A stretch of DNA of 6,440 nt from CAWUIO01 sp963922455 (GCA_963922455.1 CAWUIO010000199.1:1-6440); one strand, 5' to 3'. Shown: positions 1 through 6,367, counted from the stretch's first letter. A program made the numbers and translations. The notes: a model not told the origin generated them from the sequence alone.

Positions 1-80
1 CCGGCGAGTGGCGAAAGCCCGGCCCGCGCCGCTAGACATGGAGTCTTGGGCAGGTAGGGACTTTGCGCGGGCAAGCCCCT
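1..80. other. GC-rich, foldable non-coding block (cut by the left edge)
   Basis: Counted by eye, 56 of 80 bases are G or C, against about 43 % in the next 100 bases. It has nested pairing potential: GGC-GAAA-GCC (10-19) is a GNRA tetraloop hairpin, GCCCGCGC (22-29) pairs perfectly with GCGCGGGC (65-72), and AGAC (34-37) can pair with GTCT (43-46) inside that stem. Short frames run through it (one reads rightward from the edge to a TAA at 86-88; one on the other strand is open to the edge), but their Arg/Ala/Pro-rich translations look like no protein family and only reflect composition. It could be a dispersed GC-rich repeat, a structured RNA, or the 3' end of a gene outside the window. The remaining bases 81-186 are AT-rich, then G-rich, with no gene seen. 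Confidence 0.35.
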
Positions 81-186
81 TTTCTTAAATATTCATGATG
101 TGCATGGGATAGGGATAGGAAAATAAGGGAAGCCAGCAAAATAATGTAGAGGGGATGGGGGAGGTACTATGGCCCGCAAAGGAAGT

Positions 187-227
187 AACCCCCCCTCCCC
201 GTGATGAGGGGAGGGCAAGGGGTTTTT
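187..227. terminator. Strong hairpin at the 3' end of efp; T-run favours + strand termination
   Basis: CCCTCCCC (193-200) pairs perfectly with GGGGAGGG (208-215) around a 7-base loop (201-207). An outer stem AACCCC (187-192) pairs with GGGGTT (219-224) past a 3-base bulge (216-218), giving 14 pairs in all. Read rightward, the stem runs into TTTTT at 223-227, a classical intrinsic terminator. Read leftward, in the efp direction, the stem follows the efp stop by about one base, but what follows (ACTTCC) is not T-rich. It therefore looks best suited to stopping a rightward transcript from the GC-rich block, and may work more weakly for efp. Confidence 0.55.
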
Positions 228-792
228 AGGACTTTACGCGTTCTACGTAGGTATAATCGCGGGTATCTATCTTGATTTTGTCTCCATTATCCACAAAAAG
301 AGGGACCCGGATCTCGGCCCCAGTCTCTACGGTGGCCGGTTTTAAGGTATTGGTGGCGGTATCACCCTTCAAACCGGGTTCGGTATAGGTTACTTCCAGT
401 TCTACAAAATTGGGCATTTCGGCGTATACCGGGTTTTGATCGGCATCAAAACTGATGGTAAGGTCCATACCTTCTTTGAGAAAGTTGACGCCATTGCCTA
501 AGAGGGTTTCATCAATAAAGGACTGTTCGTAGGACTCATTGTCCATCACTACTAGGTTGGTCCCTTCCCGGTAAATAAATTGGAGGTCTCGGGTTTCTAC
601 CCGTTCAATATCTACTTTTTCTCCTGAGCGAAAACGGTGCTCAATGGTCTTGCCGGTTCGTAGGTTGCGCAATTTTACGAAATACATGGCCCCTGTTTTA
701 TTGGGGTTTACGTATTCATAACTCATTACTACGCCCAACTCCCCGTTAATTCGCATAAAGATGCCTTTGGAAATATCCGAAGTCGTAGCCAT
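226..792 (-). CDS. efp: Translation elongation factor P
   Basis: Elongation factor P binds the ribosome between the P and E sites and relieves stalling at consecutive prolines. The 188-residue length is normal for the family. An N-terminal KOW-like domain (about 1-62) carries the tRNA-reaching loop, followed by two OB domains (about 65-125 and 130-187). The C-terminal signature is well conserved: LEVTYTEPGLKGDTA at 132-146, ATVETGA at 153-159, and VPLFVDNGDKIKIDTR at 163-178. The loop at residues 29-35 is NPNKTGA, with Lys32 at the presumed tip, in place of the usual PGKG. No EF-P modification gene is visible here. The ATG at 792-790 is supported by the family start (MATTSDI) and by a -7 box about 30 bases upstream. 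It is transcribed alone, divergent from the protease gene at 898. Confidence 0.97.
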   Translation of the reverse strand: MATTSDISKGIFMRINGELGVVMSYEYVNPNKTGAMYFVKLRNLRTGKTIEHRFRSGEKVDIERVETRDLQFIYREGTNLVVMDNESYEQSFIDETLLGNGVNFLKEGMDLTISFDADQNPVYAEMPNFVELEVTYTEPGLKGDTATNTLKPATVETGAEIRVPLFVDNGDKIKIDTRDYTYVERVKS

Positions 793-823
793 ATCAGAAT
801 AAATTTAATCGAATGCTTAGGGG

Positions 824-831
824 CAAAAGTA
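824..831 (-). promoter_or_regulatory. -7 box (TACTTTTG) of the efp promoter
   Basis: On the - strand, TACTTTTG matches the Bacteroidota -7 consensus TAnnTTTG exactly and implies a leader of about 25 bases before the efp ATG. I found no good TTTG -33 element at the expected spacing. The box lies in a perfect 6-bp inverted repeat, AAAAGT (825-830) and ACTTTT (834-839), which may be chance. Confidence 0.5.
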
Positions 832-897
832 GCACTTTTCGTATAAAATATGCGTGTTTACAGATTAGCTAATAATTTTAAGGAATAAAATTTTTGT

Positions 898-1722
898 ATG
901 CGTATTATCTGGAAAATTCTTAAGTGGATTATTGGGGGGATACTCGGGGGGATTGCCCTGGTAGTATTGCTTCTTTTCTTAGATCAAGATTATTTGGCCC
1001 AGCCTCCAGAGGCCCAGGACACATATCCGGTTCACGATCATTATGCTTTACCTCAAGATTCCAGTGTTTACTTTCAATTGTATGAGCAATTTGGAAGGAA
1101 TAAAAATCTGCCTAAAGGGTATGAGTATGCTAGCTTGTTTGCATTACAACACTACCCAGAATTGGCCGAGGTGCCCATTGATTTTGTCTTAGAGGAGGCG
1201 ATGATCCCCCTGGGCTCGCGCCCCGCCCCTTTGAGCATTTTATTTCCTTGGCAAGCCCGCCGCTACTTGGTGGTGATTAGTACGAAGTCCATTCCTTTTT
1301 TTGACCCCATTTTGATGGACCAACTTCCTTTTGACGAACAAGTGGGCGTATTGGGCCACGAGTTGGGGCATACCTTGTATTATTTAGATAAGCGTGCTAT
1401 AGATATGGCGGGGATTGCTTATTCCTACCTAAATGACTCTGATTTTCAATACTATTTTGAAAGAGATACCGACAAAAGGGGAATTGCCCACGGCTTAGGG
1501 CCGCAGTTGTTTCGCTATGCGGTTTTTGTTAGGAAGGAGTTGCGGGGTATCGCTGAGGAAGACCTGCCCCGTATTTTTGATCTACAAGAAGGAGATTACC
1601 TTACGCCCAAGGAGATCTTAGAGGAGATGGAAGGCTATCCGATGTACCAAGATTGGTTGATCCAGCATAAGGATAGCATTCTGGCGCGATACCAGCCCTC
1701 TCTTGAAGGCCAGGAGAGATAG
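898..1722 (+). CDS. Membrane-anchored HExxH zinc metalloprotease-like protein (M48-like)
   Basis: A predicted single-pass membrane protein of 274 residues. A short basic N-terminus leads into a hydrophobic helix at about 10-28, so the rest probably lies in the periplasm; there is no lipobox cysteine. The zinc motif HELGH is at 154-158 (H154, E155, H158), preceded by FDEQVGVLG, the usual helix context of gluzincins. The likely third ligand is Glu188 in FERDTDKRG (187-195), which resembles the downstream E..xD motif of peptidase family M48. A C-terminal YLTPKEI (234-240) resembles a motif I recall in Bacteroidota relatives. Proteolysis is inferred from these motifs; the substrate is unknown. 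No convincing promoter was found: TAATTTTA at 873-880 is one mismatch from a -7 box but lacks a -33. The gene faces efp divergently and ends 6 bp from the convergent sensor gene. Confidence 0.75.
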   Translation: MRIIWKILKWIIGGILGGIALVVLLLFLDQDYLAQPPEAQDTYPVHDHYALPQDSSVYFQLYEQFGRNKNLPKGYEYASLFALQHYPELAEVPIDFVLEEAMIPLGSRPAPLSILFPWQARRYLVVISTKSIPFFDPILMDQLPFDEQVGVLGHELGHTLYYLDKRAIDMAGIAYSYLNDSDFQYYFERDTDKRGIAHGLGPQLFRYAVFVRKELRGIAEEDLPRIFDLQEGDYLTPKEILEEMEGYPMYQDWLIQHKDSILARYQPSLEGQER

Positions 1723-1754
1723 GGATACTTATGTACTAAGTGATTTATCCTGGC
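1709..1754. terminator. Two-tier inverted repeat across a 6-bp convergent junction
   Basis: GCCAGGA (1709-1715) pairs with TCCTGGC (1748-1754), and inside it ACTTA (1727-1731) pairs with TAAGT (1737-1741). The structure is roughly centred on the junction between the protease gene (stop 1720-1722) and the sensor gene (stop 1731-1729) and covers both stop codons. No T-run follows on either strand, so it is not a textbook intrinsic terminator. A shared bidirectional 3'-end structure is a possibility only. Confidence 0.3.
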
Positions 1755-3216
1755 TAAGGGCTTCCAATTTTTCTTGAGCGACTTGGAGTTGGGCCTCTTT
1801 TTCTTGTAAGAGCTTGTTGCTTTCTTCCAGCTCCATTTGCCTTTTAGACATGGCCTCTTGGGTAGCCTGCAATTCTTCCATATTCTGGCGCATTTCTTCT
1901 TCTTGGGCCCGTAATTGTTCGGCTTGATGTTGACTTTCTTCCAAAAGAAATCGGGTTTGATGACTGATTTGGCTGAATTTGAGCGTGGCCGCCAAACCCT
2001 CCGTTACCCGGTTGAGAAATTCCATTTCGTAAGGGGAAAGGGAACGGATAGCACTGAGCTCCATGATCCCAATAACTTCTTGATGCAATAGTAAAGGGAT
2101 GATGAGCAAACTTTTGGGTTCTACTTCTCCGAGACCGGTTATTATACTATTGTATCCCTGAGGGATTTCTTCCAGATAGATGGCTTGCTTTTCCAGAAAA
2201 ACTTGACCTACAATTCCTTCTGCGTACTTCCCGACAAAGATTTCCTTTTTTAGAAATTTTTTACGGTGGTAGGCATAGCTGGCTACCAATTCTAAAACAG
2301 TTCCTTCTTGGGTACTATCTACCTGGGGTAAGAATATGCCCGCTTGGCTTATTTGCATATAATTGGCCAGATCCCTTAACACGGCATCACAAAGACTTCG
2401 GACATTGTCCAGGTTTTGCTGCTGCACTTTATTTATCCGCTCGATACCCTCGTGAATAAAGCGGTCTTCTTTTTCTTTTTGGTGCGCAGCTAAGAGATAT
2501 TGACGCATATCCAGGAGTGCCTTGCCTAATTTGTCTTCTTCGTTTTTTAACTCATAGGGTGATTCCATATTGCCATTACTGATTTCTTCGGCAAATCTGA
2601 CTCCCTGATCTAAAATTTTTAAACTTTCTAATTGTTTAAAATTGTTTTTAGCCATTTGCTTGCCTTGCCGTTTGGAAAAATAAGCCCATATACCAGCAAA
2701 GAAAGTCATGGTAGCTGCCAAACCCAAGTGAAAGCCCAATATCATATAATCTACGTGGGCATAGCTTATGAAAAAGGGACCCATTCCCTCAAAACCAGAT
2801 AGTTGTAAGGCAAAGAATAAACCATGATGAAACACGGTGGCAATCGTGTAGGGGATCATCATCCGCCAGTCTTGGTATATGACCAAAATCAAGGCAAAAA
2901 TGAAACAGAAAAAATGCATCTCGGCCATACCATGCATTTGACTAATAAATTGAAACATGAATATGGCAAAGACCAGGCTGATCAACTGACAGGAAATAAA
3001 CCGGCTCTTGATCCACTGGGCCGCGATATAAAACAAAAGCATATTGGGAATCCCGATACCCAGGGCAAAAAACCATGTAGAATAAATGGGGGCAATCGCA
3101 ATACCAAATAAAAAAGCACCCACTGTTACATAGGCACCAAACTGGTCGGCCTTTTGATTGGCCCTGGCAAATGCTTCTTGAAGGTGCATTTCATAGGATG
3201 TATTTTCTTTATTCAT
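1729..3216 (-). CDS. Six-helix membrane sensor with HAMP-like, GAF and C-terminal coiled-coil parts, no output domain seen
   Basis: A 495-residue protein. Six hydrophobic helices lie at about 28-46, 48-66, 74-92, 99-114, 119-140 and 157-180. Helices 3-5 carry conserved-looking polar residues in HGMAEMHF (95-102), YQDWR (114-118) and FHH (129-131), a pattern I recall from the membrane part of some chemotaxis receptors (MHF...Y.DWR...HH). A HAMP-like linker follows (about 183-250, with EEDKLGKALLDMRQYL), then a GAF domain (about 262-415, with LVASYAYHRKKF and GIVGQVFLEKQAIYLEEIP). The end is a long coiled coil (about 418-490, with EEEMRQNMEELQATQEAM). No histidine kinase, receiver, cyclase or MCP signalling domain is present, so output is probably through a partner. 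The start is 7 bp after the redox gene's stop, suggesting one operon. Domain limits are by eye. Confidence 0.8.
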   Translation of the reverse strand: MNKENTSYEMHLQEAFARANQKADQFGAYVTVGAFLFGIAIAPIYSTWFFALGIGIPNMLLFYIAAQWIKSRFISCQLISLVFAIFMFQFISQMHGMAEMHFFCFIFALILVIYQDWRMMIPYTIATVFHHGLFFALQLSGFEGMGPFFISYAHVDYMILGFHLGLAATMTFFAGIWAYFSKRQGKQMAKNNFKQLESLKILDQGVRFAEEISNGNMESPYELKNEEDKLGKALLDMRQYLLAAHQKEKEDRFIHEGIERINKVQQQNLDNVRSLCDAVLRDLANYMQISQAGIFLPQVDSTQEGTVLELVASYAYHRKKFLKKEIFVGKYAEGIVGQVFLEKQAIYLEEIPQGYNSIITGLGEVEPKSLLIIPLLLHQEVIGIMELSAIRSLSPYEMEFLNRVTEGLAATLKFSQISHQTRFLLEESQHQAEQLRAQEEEMRQNMEELQATQEAMSKRQMELEESNKLLQEKEAQLQVAQEKLEALSQDKSLST

Positions 3217-3223
3217 AGTATAC

Positions 3224-3883
3224 CTATTGTTTGAGCCAAAAACTCAGATGGCTACTCCTTAAACTATCCTGACTGGGTAAGCTACACCCGTAAGATTGAG
3301 TCGCTTCTATTTGGAAATATGGAGCGGGTTTGACTGCCAAAAGAGAATCTATGGCCATATTGGCAAAATTAAATGCTTGGTTTACGCAATATCGGGAGCG
3401 ATTGTAATTTCCTCGGTAGTATAAAGCACCATCCCTTTGGATGATGGCGGCCTGGGGAGTAGAATAGACTCCACAGGCGGAGGCCAAGGCTTCTTTATTG
3501 TCTAAAATCACAGGAATGTTTAGGGAATAACGATTCTGGAAATCAAGTATAGCTTCTTGAGAGCTCTTGCCGGGTAGCACCGTATAAAAGCTAATTTGAT
3601 TTTTATACCGCTTATACAAGTAAGCGAAATGTTGCATATTAAACCTTGAGCAGGGGCACTGAGGGTTGAAAAAATGAAGAAAGATGGGCTTTTGGCCCCT
3701 ATGTTCTACAAAACCTTCCAGGGACACACTATCTCCTAGCGCTATCACTTGGTAGCCTTTTGGAATGGGAGTAGGCAATAAATATCTAAACCCTCCCCAC
3801 CAAAAAGTTATCACAATCATGCTTAATAAGCCGATTACTCCCATAAAGGGAAAAAATGTACGCTGAAACCAGTGAGTTTTCAT
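3224..3883 (-). CDS. Membrane-anchored thioredoxin-fold protein with CPC motif
   Basis: A 219-residue protein with an N-terminal membrane helix (about 13-30), so the domain probably sits outside the cytoplasm. The thioredoxin-like core starts near 45. HFFNPQCPCSRFN (70-82) sits where thioredoxins carry CxxC, but reads C76-P-C78. YSTPQAA (140-146) supplies the cis-proline (P143), and YRGNYNRSRYC (156-166) adds another cysteine. Further cysteines are C137 and, near the C-terminus, C200 in YGCSLP. The CPCSRFN pattern reminds me of the DUF6436 thioredoxin-like family (from memory). Likely role: thiol-disulfide chemistry in the periplasm; a reductase, peroxiredoxin-like or sensing role cannot be separated. 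It leads the probable operon with the sensor gene. The ATG at 3883 places the basic N-terminus just before the helix, and a weak promoter lies upstream. Confidence 0.75.
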   Translation of the reverse strand: MKTHWFQRTFFPFMGVIGLLSMIVITFWWGGFRYLLPTPIPKGYQVIALGDSVSLEGFVEHRGQKPIFLHFFNPQCPCSRFNMQHFAYLYKRYKNQISFYTVLPGKSSQEAILDFQNRYSLNIPVILDNKEALASACGVYSTPQAAIIQRDGALYYRGNYNRSRYCVNQAFNFANMAIDSLLAVKPAPYFQIEATQSYGCSLPSQDSLRSSHLSFWLKQ

Positions 3884-3903
3884 GCAGGTTTAAAAAGCTT
3901 TTA

Positions 3904-3939
3904 CAAGTATACGATTCCAAAATTTGGGGAGCAGTCAAA
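3904..3939 (-). promoter_or_regulatory. Possible promoter of the redox/sensor operon
   Basis: On the - strand, TTTG (3939-3936) is followed after 24 bases by TATACTTG (3911-3904), one mismatch from TAnnTTTG. The spacer is slightly longer than usual. The leader would be about 15-20 bases. It lies back-to-back with the + strand promoter for the gene at 4042. Confidence 0.3.
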
Positions 3940-3951
3940 ATAAAGCACGAA

Positions 3952-3982
3952 TTTCTCCTCATACTTACTAGATTTACTTTTG
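3952..3982 (+). promoter_or_regulatory. Promoter for the polytopic membrane protein gene at 4042
   Basis: TTTC (3952-3955, one mismatch from TTTG) is followed by a 19-base spacer and TACTTTTG (3975-3982), a perfect TAnnTTTG -7 box with the same octamer as at efp. The implied leader is about 50 bases. Confidence 0.55.
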
Positions 3983-4041
3983 AAGCGTTTTGCATTAAGT
4001 AAAACTTTCAAGCATTTCTCATTTTCTTCAACTTCGTATAT

Positions 4042-5985
4042 ATGCCTTTACCCAAAACCTCCAAGATGAGTTGGCTTACCGGGATAGCTTGGCTTTTTTT
4101 CCTTTTTCTCCTCCACCCTACCCAGCTTTATATTATTCCCTATGCTGGTTTGGACAACTCCTGGAATATCGCCATCAACTGGGCGGTTAACGATGGGTGG
4201 GTTTTTGGGAAAGATTTTGTCTTTACCTACGGTCCCTTGGGGTATCTGGGGGGAACATATTTGACACTTGGAGTAAGTAAGTGGGTGTATTTTAGCTATA
4301 ATCTATGGCTCTGGGCGCTGATGGGCTTCGCATTGTATAAGGTATTAGAAGAAATGCCCTCGATTTATACGCTAGTATACATATTTATAAGTATCCTACT
4401 TTTACAGTTGTTTATCGATCGGTTTTTTATATGTCTTTACCTACAGATATTTTTATCCTCTCTATTTATACAAGAAAAACTCAAAGGTCTTCCCTGGCTT
4501 CTATTACTTAGTTTTTTGGCCGTCTATCTTTTTTTTAGCAAGCTCAATATAGGTTTCATTGCCCTGGCTTTTCATTTGGTGTTTATCATTTATCTGACCC
4601 TCAGAAAAAAAATACAATTACGAACCCTTTGCTTGATAATTTTAGTAACGGCTTTCACGCTGGGTACTTTAGTCTATATCCTTAAGGTGGATCTGATGGG
4701 CTACATAGTAGGCAGTATCCATATTATATCGGCCTATAATGATGCCATGTACTTGCCTTTCAAGCGGAATAAACTGCTGGATATCATAATTGCCTACGGA
4801 CTATTTTTTAGCTTCGGGTTTTTGTGGATCAGGCAAGGCCTGGGGCTGCTCCGTAAAAAAGGGCAAGCTAAGGATCTCGATGCTTTATTCATTCAACTTT
4901 GCCTGGCCGGTTTTTTTTATATTCTCATCAAACAAGGGTTTACCCGGGCCGATGATCCCCACGAATACATCTTTTTTGCCTTTTTGAGTTGGCTGGGAGG
5001 CGGACTTTATTTTTTCACCAAAGACACGGCATTACAAAAAAGCGCCCGAGTATACGCTACCTTAGCCATAGTAAGTGCTTCTTCTTTTTATGTGATTAAT
5101 AATTTCCAGACTTTCGTACAAAATACCATCCAACTCGATTTCTTGCTTGGGCACACCCAAAGTGTGATTAGGTACTGGGGGCAAGTGGCCAGCCCAGTAG
5201 AAGGGCCGTCTTTCCATCTCTGGCCCCCAGAGACCGAACTACCCAAATCTATGGTTGAAAAAATAGGACAGGAGACCATCGATATTGTACCCTACGAACT
5301 ATCCATTGCCTATCGCTATGGACTAAACTTTTCACCCCGGCCCGTGGTGCAATCATACAGTGCATACGATGCCTACCTAGACAGAATAAATGCCCAGCGA
5401 TATGCTTCAGATCTGGGCCCCCAGTTTATTTTATTCAGGGTAGAAACGATTGATGATCGCTATCCTTTCTATGATGAGTCGCAAACCAAATTGGCCATGC
5501 TTCGGCATTATCAAATTGATACGGTAAGCCAACGTTACCTTCTCTTTTCCCGAAGAGAGAAGCCGCGTGATTACATTACCCTACGTCAGGATACCATACA
5601 GATCAAAATGGGGGACACCCTCTCCCTAGAACCAACAGAAGCCCTGCAATGGGCGCAAGTTCAAACCCATTACAACCTATGGGGGACATTGCTCCGATTT
5701 TTTTTACAGCCACCCGACCTACAAGTGGAGGTAACCTACCAAGATGGATCTAGTCAAGTATTTAGAGCTTGTAAAACGATCTTAGAAGCTGGGGTAATTC
5801 TCAACAAACATATACCTGGAGATAATTTTAAGCAAAAAGAAGCCGATGTAAACCAGAGCCAAGCTTTTTTCGGCTCCTTCGGGAAGGATGCCAAAAGCAT
5901 ACGTAAAGTCCGTTTTTTTTCCAATAAAGCCTATGGTTTTAACCCTACTATAAGCGTGCAGAGCAGCTATTACACAACAGAGTAA
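4042..5985 (+). CDS. Conserved polytopic membrane protein, GT-C glycosyltransferase-like topology, function unknown
   Basis: 647 residues: about 10-11 membrane helices (first at about 9-31, last at about 336-352), then a soluble domain of some 290 residues. The first external loop holds YAGLDNSWNIAIN (34-46), GKDFVFTYGPLGYL (56-69) is nearby, and KQGFTRADDPHEYIFF (297-312) precedes a late helix. The soluble part has IDIVPYELS (413-421), SPRPVVQSYSAY (431-442), INAQRY (449-454) and VETIDDRYP (467-475). I recall this set of motifs from a widespread family of uncharacterised membrane proteins. An Asp in the first loop plus a C-terminal soluble domain resembles GT-C enzymes that use polyprenyl-linked sugars, so a glycan-transfer role is possible but not shown. 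The ATG at 4042 fits the promoter; Met9 (4066) is an alternative start. It is a single-gene unit, convergent with the cupin gene. Confidence 0.8.
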   Translation: MPLPKTSKMSWLTGIAWLFFLFLLHPTQLYIIPYAGLDNSWNIAINWAVNDGWVFGKDFVFTYGPLGYLGGTYLTLGVSKWVYFSYNLWLWALMGFALYKVLEEMPSIYTLVYIFISILLLQLFIDRFFICLYLQIFLSSLFIQEKLKGLPWLLLLSFLAVYLFFSKLNIGFIALAFHLVFIIYLTLRKKIQLRTLCLIILVTAFTLGTLVYILKVDLMGYIVGSIHIISAYNDAMYLPFKRNKLLDIIIAYGLFFSFGFLWIRQGLGLLRKKGQAKDLDALFIQLCLAGFFYILIKQGFTRADDPHEYIFFAFLSWLGGGLYFFTKDTALQKSARVYATLAIVSASSFYVINNFQTFVQNTIQLDFLLGHTQSVIRYWGQVASPVEGPSFHLWPPETELPKSMVEKIGQETIDIVPYELSIAYRYGLNFSPRPVVQSYSAYDAYLDRINAQRYASDLGPQFILFRVETIDDRYPFYDESQTKLAMLRHYQIDTVSQRYLLFSRREKPRDYITLRQDTIQIKMGDTLSLEPTEALQWAQVQTHYNLWGTLLRFFLQPPDLQVEVTYQDGSSQVFRACKTILEAGVILNKHIPGDNFKQKEADVNQSQAFFGSFGKDAKSIRKVRFFSNKAYGFNPTISVQSSYYTTE

Positions 5986-5997
5986 TGCAGGGTGGGC

Positions 5998-6321
5998 TTA
6001 TTGGTATTCTTGGCGGCTAGGGCAAAATATATCTAATATCTTACAATCGCTCAAGGCCCGACCACTGTGAGGCACCTCAGAGGGGATTACAATCACCTGT
6101 CCAGGCTCCAGAATTTGAGTTTTGCCATCAAGGGTCAGTTCAAAACTGCCTTCCAAGAGTTGCGTAATTTGCTCGTGTACGTGATGATGTTCCGGCAGGG
6201 TACTTCCTGGAAGGATGCGCCAGTAGATCATGGACATCTTGTCCGAATGAATAATTTTTCCCCAAAAGCCGGGTATAATTTCTTTTTCCTCAAGGCTGTC
6301 TAATCGAATGTCTTGAATCAT
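5998..6321 (-). CDS. Small cupin-domain protein
   Basis: A single-domain cupin of 107 residues. Motif 1 is PGSTLPEHHHVHEQ (38-51), giving metal-ligand candidates H45, H47, H49 and Q51, then LLEGSFELT (55-63). Motif 2 is PGQVIVIPSEVPHSGRA (73-89), with H85 as the last ligand. A metal-binding barrel is well supported; the substrate, if any, is unknown. The open frame extends to an ATG at 6399, but I chose Met at 6321 because the N-terminus MIQDIRLDSL and the length match simple cupins, the extra 26 residues look unlike a domain, and a good promoter lies inside that extension with its start point downstream of 6399. The stop lies 12 bp from the convergent membrane-protein gene. Confidence 0.88.
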   Translation of the reverse strand: MIQDIRLDSLEEKEIIPGFWGKIIHSDKMSMIYWRILPGSTLPEHHHVHEQITQLLEGSFELTLDGKTQILEPGQVIVIPSEVPHSGRALSDCKILDIFCPSRQEYQ

Positions 6322-6326
6322 GAATG

Positions 6327-6334
6327 TATATTTG
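6327..6334 (+). promoter_or_regulatory. Possible + strand -7 box (TATATTTG)
   Basis: TATATTTG matches TAnnTTTG exactly on the + strand, but no TTTG element lies at the expected spacing upstream. If real, it would start a transcript of about 70 bases before the ATG at 6412, divergent from the cupin gene. Confidence 0.22.
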
Positions 6335-6367
6335 ATGAAATAATATAATGTATTCCCCTTTTTTGGA

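Noticed and set aside
1..80. Fragment of 16S/23S rRNA, RNase P RNA or tmRNA
   Set aside because: GAGTGGCGAA is superficially like a 16S segment, but the flanking bases do not continue the match, and I recognise no RNase P or tmRNA core motif.
825..839. AAAAGT-agc-ACTTTT inverted repeat as an operator over the efp -7 box
   Set aside because: Only 6-bp arms in AT-rich sequence, half of it dictated by the -7 box itself; likely chance.
1698..1718. CTCTC/GAGAG hairpin near the end of the protease gene as a terminator
   Set aside because: Entirely within coding sequence, short, and not followed by a T-run.
2824..3111. Open frame of 95 codons on the + strand
   Set aside because: It lies wholly inside the sensor gene on the opposite strand; its translation is polar and low-complexity with no family pattern.
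3786..3995. Open frame of 69 codons on the - strand
   Set aside because: It overlaps the start of the redox gene in another frame and covers the divergent promoter region; the redox frame has clear motifs and this one has none.
4790..4987. Open frame of 65 codons on the + strand inside the membrane-protein gene
   Set aside because: Hydrophobic look comes from the overlapping membrane helices; no independent support.
5088..5279. Open frame of 63 codons on the - strand
   Set aside because: Antisense to the conserved soluble part of the membrane protein; no motif.
6067..6303. Open frame of 78 codons on the + strand
   Set aside because: Antisense to the cupin gene, whose motifs are unmistakable.
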